NCBI GenBank assembly: GCA_902800925.1 | Contig: CADCGD010000003.1 | Coordinates: 1-64,000, forward strand | Direction of reading: 5' to 3' | Source: an uncultured Bacteroidales bacterium | GTDB taxonomy: Bacteria > Bacteroidota > Bacteroidia > Bacteroidales > Bacteroidaceae | Length of the DNA stretch: 64,000 bases | Shown here: positions 59,733-64,000 of the stretch, one piece after another | How positions within the stretch are numbered: the stretch's first letter is position 1 | Layout: the number at the start of each line of letters is the position of its first letter | Notes under the pieces: model-generated | What the model was told of the DNA's origin: nothing | The model's input: only the letters and a program-made list of their open reading frames with translations | Database searches by the model: none | Program-made: the position numbers and the translations under genes

Positions 59733-60116
59733 TTATTCAATGACAATCTCTTTATCCAGATTAAATCTTGATGTTTTAGTAATTGAAACCAGTAAACGCT
59801 TTAACTCTTCACAATCATCATGAATTGATTGATACTGTTCAGGTTTAAGATGACCTGTTTTTTTTAACAAATCAATCCAGAAGAGACTCTCATTACATTC
59901 TTTTAATGAAATGTATACTTTTGCGATAAAATCCTTTTTTGTTATAGCACATTGGGCCTCAGCCATATTGGCACCTATACTTGTGCCACTGCGGAATAGT
60001 TGATCTGAGATTTTGTATTCGTGCCTTTCGTCAATAAGGAATTTACATAAATTGACAATACGTATTGCAAAATTCATGCATTTTTCTTCCATTATCTTTC
60101 CGAAATCACTCATCAT
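59733..60116 (-). CDS. Four-helix-bundle protein, S23 (rRNA intervening sequence) type
   Basis: A 127-residue protein. The conserved QLFRSGTSIGANMAEAQ and the helices IAKVYISLKECNESLFWIDLL are the signature of the S23/IVP family. Members are encoded within 23S rRNA intervening sequences or as free genes. They form four-helix bundles and are thought to bind nucleic acid or other proteins. A related copy is at 61383-61769, on the other side of prfB. No rRNA is near. Confidence 0.85.
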   Translation of the reverse strand: MMSDFGKIMEEKCMNFAIRIVNLCKFLIDERHEYKISDQLFRSGTSIGANMAEAQCAITKKDFIAKVYISLKECNESLFWIDLLKKTGHLKPEQYQSIHDDCEELKRLLVSITKTSRFNLDKEIVIE

Positions 60117-60148
60117 TCTTCATTTTTACATTGCGCTTGCGCAATCAT
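60117..60148. repeat. Simple-sequence tract with palindrome ATTGCGC-TT-GCGCAAT
   Basis: Palindrome 60130-60145 (inner arms TTGCGC / GCGCAA at 60131-60144) between CATTC-type words. It fills the gap between the S23-type gene and prfB. Confidence 0.7.
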
Positions 60149-61273
60149 TCAACATTCCACATTCTCCATTCCAAATTCCATGAGGTAAGCCTTGATGAAA
60201 TCGTCGATTTTGCCATTCATCACGCCATCGACATCACTGGTCTGGTAGTTGGTACGATGGTCCTTGACACGACGGTCGTCGAAGACATAGGAACGAATCT
60301 GTGAGCCCCACTCAATCTTCTTCTTGCCAGCCTCTATCTTGGCTTGAGCCTCCAAGCGCTTCTGCATGGCACGGTCGTAGAGTTGTGAGCGCAGCAGCGC
60401 CATAGCACGCTCCTTGTTCTTTGGCTGGTCACGCGTCTCGGTATTCTCGATGAGGATCTCCTCTTCCTCGCCAGTGTCAGGGTCGGTATACCAGTAGCGC
60501 AGACGGACACCCGACTCCACCTTGTTGACGTTCTGACCACCGGCACCAGAGCTGCGGAAGGTATCCCACGACAGCTTGGCAGGGTCGACATACACCTCGA
60601 TGGTGTCATCGACGAGCGGGGTCACGAAGACAGAGGCAAAGCTCGTCATGCGCTTGCCCTGGGCATTATAGGGACTGACACGTACCAGACGGTGTACGCC
60701 ATTCTCACTCTTCAGGTAGCCATAGGCATATTCGCCACCTTCTATCTGCATGGTGACGCTCTTGATGCCTGCCTCATCCCCATCCTGCAGGTTGGCGATG
60801 CTGACCTTATAGCCATGAGCCTCTGCCCAGCGCTGGTACATACGCATCAGCATCTGTGCCCAGTCCTGTGCCTCGGTACCTCCCGCACCGGAGTTGATTT
60901 TCAGGACACACTCCATGGGGTCTTCCTGCTGGCGCAGCATATTCTTCAACTCCAACGACTCAATAGCCTCGATGGCCTTCTGGTAGTTGGCATCGACCTC
61001 TTGCTCGGTGACCATCTCTTCCTTATAGAAGTCGAAAGCCAACTGCAACTCGTCGGCAGCAGTACGTACGTCCTGGTAGCCGTCGAGCCACTTCTTGATG
61101 GCCTTGACTTTCTTCATCTGCTCCTCGGCACGTTTCTGGTCTTCCCAGAAGTCGGGAGCCTGTGTACGAAGGTCTTCTTCTTCGTACTCCATCTTCTTCT
61201 CGTCTATCTTCAAGTACTTGTACAATGCATCCGCACGGTCAAGCACGTCTTTCAATTGATCCTGAGTAATCAT
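60149..61273 (-). CDS. prfB: Peptide chain release factor 2
   Basis: A 374-residue factor that reads stop codons UGA and UAA. The GGQ loop (SSGAGGQNVNKVES) is at 245-247. The codon-recognition tripeptide, SPF in E. coli, is SPY at 200-202. It is encoded in one uninterrupted frame, so there is no programmed +1 frameshift at the usual place near codon 26. The GAGGTEAQDWA motif in the middle is as expected. Gene is flanked by S23-type genes on both sides. Confidence 0.96.
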   Translation of the reverse strand: MITQDQLKDVLDRADALYKYLKIDEKKMEYEEEDLRTQAPDFWEDQKRAEEQMKKVKAIKKWLDGYQDVRTAADELQLAFDFYKEEMVTEQEVDANYQKAIEAIESLELKNMLRQQEDPMECVLKINSGAGGTEAQDWAQMLMRMYQRWAEAHGYKVSIANLQDGDEAGIKSVTMQIEGGEYAYGYLKSENGVHRLVRVSPYNAQGKRMTSFASVFVTPLVDDTIEVYVDPAKLSWDTFRSSGAGGQNVNKVESGVRLRYWYTDPDTGEEEEILIENTETRDQPKNKERAMALLRSQLYDRAMQKRLEAQAKIEAGKKKIEWGSQIRSYVFDDRRVKDHRTNYQTSDVDGVMNGKIDDFIKAYLMEFGMENVEC

Positions 61274-61382
61274 ATTATTTTAAATTAGAAATGAGAAGTG
61301 AGAAATGAAAAATGTAAATGAAGAAATGCAATAATGCCCTATGGTGCATTTTGTATGCACAAAGCACAAGCATGACTTCTTT
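61274..61382. repeat. Simple-sequence tract between the S23 gene and prfB
   Basis: GAAATGAGAAGTGAGAAATG-type words (61284-61325) are followed by a palindrome GTGCAT-TTTGT-ATGCAC (61344-61360). No gene seen. Confidence 0.6.
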
Positions 61383-61769
61383 CTACTTCTTATCTCCATC
61401 ATTTCGTAAATTCTCTTTTGTTGTTTTTGTTATCGATGTTAATATACTTATTATTTCTTCATTGTCATCTATAATTGAAGCAAACTCCTTGTCATTAAGA
61501 GAGCCATAAGAGTGTAGTCGTTTCAACCAATAGCGTGTTTCATTCGCTTCTTTCAAAGCAATGGTCATCTTCGTCAGAAAATCGGGCTTCGTCTGGGCAA
61601 ATTGCCCTTCCGAGACATTTGCACCTATGCTTGTTCCGCTCCTAACAATTTGCTTCAGCATGTCTTTATCACCCTGTCGCTTTTCAGACAGATAGCGATA
61701 CATTTTTGTGATTCTATCAGCAAACTTATCCGTCTTTTCAATGATGATATTTTCTCGCGGTACAGCCAT
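61383..61769 (-). CDS. Four-helix-bundle protein, S23 type (second copy)
   Basis: A 128-residue protein (start ATG 61769; an upstream ATG at 61784 would take five residues from a simple-repeat tract). KQIVRSGTSIGANVSEGQFAQ is the S23 motif, with the next helix FLTKMTIALKEANETRYWLK. It is a paralogue of the gene at 59733-60116 and ends with a Lys/Asp-rich tail. Confidence 0.85.
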   Translation of the reverse strand: MAVPRENIIIEKTDKFADRITKMYRYLSEKRQGDKDMLKQIVRSGTSIGANVSEGQFAQTKPDFLTKMTIALKEANETRYWLKRLHSYGSLNDKEFASIIDDNEEIISILTSITKTTKENLRNDGDKK

Positions 61770-61770
61770 T

Positions 61771-61836
61771 CCGTCATTTCTCATTTAGGGCCGTGGCCCG
61801 TCATTTCTCATTTCTCACTTCTCATTTCTCATTTGG
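61771..61836. repeat. Simple-sequence tract with palindrome GGGCC-GT-GGCCC
   Basis: The word CGTCATTTCTCATTT appears on both sides of the palindrome (61788-61799). Several TTTCTCA / TTCTCAC units follow. It fills the gap between the acyl-CoA ligase stop and the S23 gene. Confidence 0.75.
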
Positions 61837-61838
61837 AA

Positions 61839-63647
61839 CTATTCGACGTACATTGCGTCGATTTGTTCCTTGTAGTTCTCGTTGAGCACGCGGCGTTTGA
61901 TCTTCAGTGTGTTGGTCAGCTCACCCTTCTCTATGGAGAGGTGGTGAGGCAGCAGGGTGAAGCGTTTCACCTGCTCGTAGTGCGCGAGCTGCTGCTGGAG
62001 CGTATCGATGCGCTCGTGCATCATCTCGATGATGCGTGGATCGGCACAGAGCTGTTCACGGTTGTCGAAAGCGATGTCGTGTGCACGGGCATACTCTTCC
62101 AAGAGCGAGTAGACGGGAACGATGAGTGCCGACACGAACTTACGCTGGTCAGCAATGATGCATATCTGGTCGATATACTTGTCGACCAACAGCTTCGACT
62201 CAATCATCTGTGGGGCAATATACTTACCGTTGCTGGTCTTGAAGAGGTCCTTGATACGCTCTGTCAGGAACAACTCGCCATCCTTCATATAGCCGGCATC
62301 ACCCGTACGGAAATAGCCATCGGCGGTGAATGCCTGCTTGGTAAGATCCTCGCGGTTGTAATAGCCGACGGTAATCGTCGGACCCTTAAGCAGAATCTCG
62401 CCCTCGTCACTGATCTTGATATCGATGCCCTCGATGGGAATACCCACAGAACCAACGGTATAAGGATCGCCTAAGTGGTCGCACGACACGGTGGCCAACG
62501 ATTCTGTCAAGCCATAACCAACAACCATATTGATGCCGATGGAATGGACAAATTCTTCCACATAGGCCGACACGGCGGCACCTGCCGTGGGGAAGAAGTG
62601 GGCATTCTCCAGTCCCAACTCCTTGCGTACCAGCGAGAAGATGGTACGGTTGATCATCTCATATTCCAAGTGCAGAGGAATAGGCGGTTTCTTGCCACGG
62701 CTGAGATACTCAATGTTATGACGGCGACCCACCGACAGTGCATGCTTGAATATACCGCGCTGCATGGCACTGGCATGCTCTATCTTGTCCATCACACCCA
62801 TATAAACCTTCTCCCAGAAGCGGGGCACGGCCGACATACAGGTTGGATGGGTCTCACGCATAGACTGCTGCACCTCCTGCGGATGAGTGTTGACAATCAT
62901 CCTTGCTCCTGCATAGAGGCAGAGGATGGCCCAGCCACGCTCGAAGATATGGGTATAGGGCAGGAAGTTCATGATGCGGTCGTCCTCATTGACAGGCACA
63001 CACTTGCCATTGGCAATCATAGCTGCATGGAACTGTCCATGCGTCAGGATAACGCCCTTTGAGTCGCCCGTCGTACCACTGGTATAGAGGATGTTGGCAA
63101 TATCGTCGTCATTGGCCTGGCCCTGCAACTTCTCTACTTCCGTCTGACGGGGCAGGTTCTCGCCTAACTTCAGGAAGTCGGCAAAGTAGATGGCGTTAGG
63201 GTCATGCGAAGAAATATGCACCATCGGGTCAAAGACAATGATACGCTCCAAGGTTGGACACAACGAGAAGATGCGACGTGCCTTGTCATACTGGTCTTGT
63301 TCACCAACAAACAGGAAACGGATCTTAGCATCGTTGACCATGAACTGTATCTGCTGCTCAGAACTGGTGGCATAGAACGGAATGGTGACGGCACGGATGC
63401 CCCAGGCACCGAAGTCACACTCAATGTACTGCACGGAGTTCTGTGAGAAGATACCAATGTTCTCCTGTACCTTCACACCCAGATTCAACAAGGCATTGCT
63501 TACCTGCTTGACGGTCGCCGACACCTGATTCCAACTGAGTGACTTCCACTCCTTACCACCGAAATCCTGATAGATCAGCATTTCGCGGTCACCATACTTC
63601 TTTGCTTGCTCGTGCACCAGCACTGACATGTGACATTTTGCCTGCAT
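61839..63647 (-). CDS. AMP-forming long-chain acyl-CoA ligase
   Basis: A 602-residue enzyme that activates fatty acids with ATP and CoA. The AMP-binding motif YTSGTTGDSKGVILTH, the GYGLTES stretch and the TGDAGYMKDGELFLTERIKDLFKTSNGKYI region (quoted in parts: TGDAGYMKDG and RIKDLFKTSNGK) are standard. Length is right for a FadD-like enzyme of the eukaryotic-like group. A good promoter lies upstream. Substrate chain length is not predictable here. Confidence 0.92.
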   Translation of the reverse strand: MQAKCHMSVLVHEQAKKYGDREMLIYQDFGGKEWKSLSWNQVSATVKQVSNALLNLGVKVQENIGIFSQNSVQYIECDFGAWGIRAVTIPFYATSSEQQIQFMVNDAKIRFLFVGEQDQYDKARRIFSLCPTLERIIVFDPMVHISSHDPNAIYFADFLKLGENLPRQTEVEKLQGQANDDDIANILYTSGTTGDSKGVILTHGQFHAAMIANGKCVPVNEDDRIMNFLPYTHIFERGWAILCLYAGARMIVNTHPQEVQQSMRETHPTCMSAVPRFWEKVYMGVMDKIEHASAMQRGIFKHALSVGRRHNIEYLSRGKKPPIPLHLEYEMINRTIFSLVRKELGLENAHFFPTAGAAVSAYVEEFVHSIGINMVVGYGLTESLATVSCDHLGDPYTVGSVGIPIEGIDIKISDEGEILLKGPTITVGYYNREDLTKQAFTADGYFRTGDAGYMKDGELFLTERIKDLFKTSNGKYIAPQMIESKLLVDKYIDQICIIADQRKFVSALIVPVYSLLEEYARAHDIAFDNREQLCADPRIIEMMHERIDTLQQQLAHYEQVKRFTLLPHHLSIEKGELTNTLKIKRRVLNENYKEQIDAMYVE

Positions 63648-63673
63648 AACACTCTATATTTATTAATTAGGTG

Positions 63674-63705
63674 CAAAGGTAGTGCAAATCGAGCGAAATA
63701 CCAAA
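63674..63705 (-). promoter_or_regulatory. Promoter of the acyl-CoA ligase gene
   Basis: On the minus strand TTTG (63702-63705) and TACCTTTG (63674-63681) with a 20-bp spacer, 27 bp before the ATG at 63647. Confidence 0.7.
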
Positions 63706-63747
63706 GAAAAATTAAGAATAAAGAGTTAAGAATTAAGAATTATTTTT

Positions 63748-63755
63748 TATCTTTG
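63748..63755 (+). promoter_or_regulatory. Probable -7 box of the M20 peptidase gene
   Basis: TATCTTTG, 8 bp before the ATG at 63764. It would give a nearly leaderless transcript. The -33 region is unclear. Confidence 0.5.
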
Positions 63756-63763
63756 CACCAATT

Positions 63764-64000
63764 ATGGACTACAAAGACTATACTCATGAAGCTATTGAAC
63801 TGTTGAAACAGCTCATCAGCACCCCTTCCATCAGTCGTGACGAAACGGCTGCAGCTGACATTTTGGCCGATTTCATCGAGAAATGCGGACTCCCTTGCCA
63901 GCGTATCGGCAACAACCTGTTGGTTCAGAAACAGCTGGACAAAGCAAAACCCACCATTCTGCTTTGTGCACACATCGACACGGTGAAACCTGTTAGCAGT
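63764..64000 (+). CDS. M20-family metallopeptidase/deacylase (partial, 5' end)
   Basis: The first 79 codons run off the window. The start MDYKDYTHEAIELLKQLIS and STPSISRDETAAADILADFI, then CAHIDTVKP (the first zinc-binding His-x-Asp) match the M20 group, for example ArgE/DapE-like deacylases. Which amino acid derivative it cleaves cannot be told from this piece. The gene was not called as a longer unit because its end is outside. Confidence 0.85.
   Translation, partial: MDYKDYTHEAIELLKQLISTPSISRDETAAADILADFIEKCGLPCQRIGNNLLVQKQLDKAKPTILLCAHIDTVKPVSS

Noticed and set aside
60149-61273. Programmed frameshift in prfB
   Set aside because: The frame is continuous from MITQDQL to the stop, with no in-frame TGA near codon 26.
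59350-61838. tRNA or small RNA genes suggested by the palindromes
   Set aside because: The stems are 5-7 bp with tiny loops and lack cloverleaf or terminator features.

Overview
The window reads as chromosomal DNA of a Bacteroidales bacterium, most likely Prevotella or a close relative. The evidence is the fimbrillin/Mfa-type lipoprotein operon, the glycine-lipid acyltransferase pair, Bacteroidetes-style -7 boxes (TAnnTTTG) upstream of several genes, the FtsL-like protein typical of the phylum, and the near absence of Shine-Dalgarno sequences. No rRNA, tRNA or CRISPR array was recognised.

Layout. 0.2-6.6 kb (minus strand) holds a solitary MmeI-like restriction-modification enzyme, a membrane-bound SpoIIE-type phosphatase and an alanine/glycine:cation symporter. 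6.7-22.4 kb (minus) is a complete dcw cell-wall and division cluster, mraZ-rsmH-ftsL-ftsI-murE-mraY-murD-ftsW-murG-murC-ftsQ-ftsA-ftsZ, without murF or ddl. 22.5-30.5 kb (plus) is a compact run: glycine-lipid acyltransferases (glsA/glsB-like), an HPr-kinase-like P-loop protein, a signal-peptidase-like protein with an apparent Ser/His dyad, a PqqD/RRE protein, an ABC exporter and a large MG2-type surface protein. It looks like a RiPP-style maturation and export system with no visible precursor or cyclase. 30.6-33.7 kb holds a PP2C phosphatase, a TPR lipid/periplasm-type protein and an unusual REP-associated transposase (RAYT) that carries REP-like palindromes inside its own reading frame.

33.7-47.2 kb (minus) is a nine-gene fimbria operon: DUF3575, Mfa2-like, three fimbrillin-like lipoproteins, a second DUF3575, an OmpA-like protein, an outer-membrane barrel and a TPR protein. 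47.4-51.1 kb (plus) is a small accessory cassette: M15 peptidase, zinc-ribbon protein, VirE/primase-helicase-like protein and HU-like protein. In front of the VirE gene lies a perfectly phased nine-unit 21-bp repeat array. 51.1-52.2 kb holds a HipA-like kinase/DUF3037 pair. 52.4-58.8 kb holds a CE7 esterase, a PAP2 phosphatase-phosphoethanolamine transferase-cupin operon (envelope lipid remodelling), and a GH31 glycosidase. 58.9-64 kb holds a CYTH protein, a 47-residue membrane protein, prfB flanked by two S23-type four-helix-bundle genes, an acyl-CoA ligase, and the start of an M20 peptidase.

A recurring theme is degenerate simple-sequence tracts of 7-9 bp units at gene junctions. In the 59-62 kb part they are punctuated by tiny-loop palindromes; one similar tract lies in frame inside the GH31 gene. 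Together with the RAYT, these suggest active small-repeat biology in this genome. The most unusual items are the 21-bp array, the RAYT with REP palindromes inside its coding sequence, and the HprK-like/S26/PqqD/ABC run.
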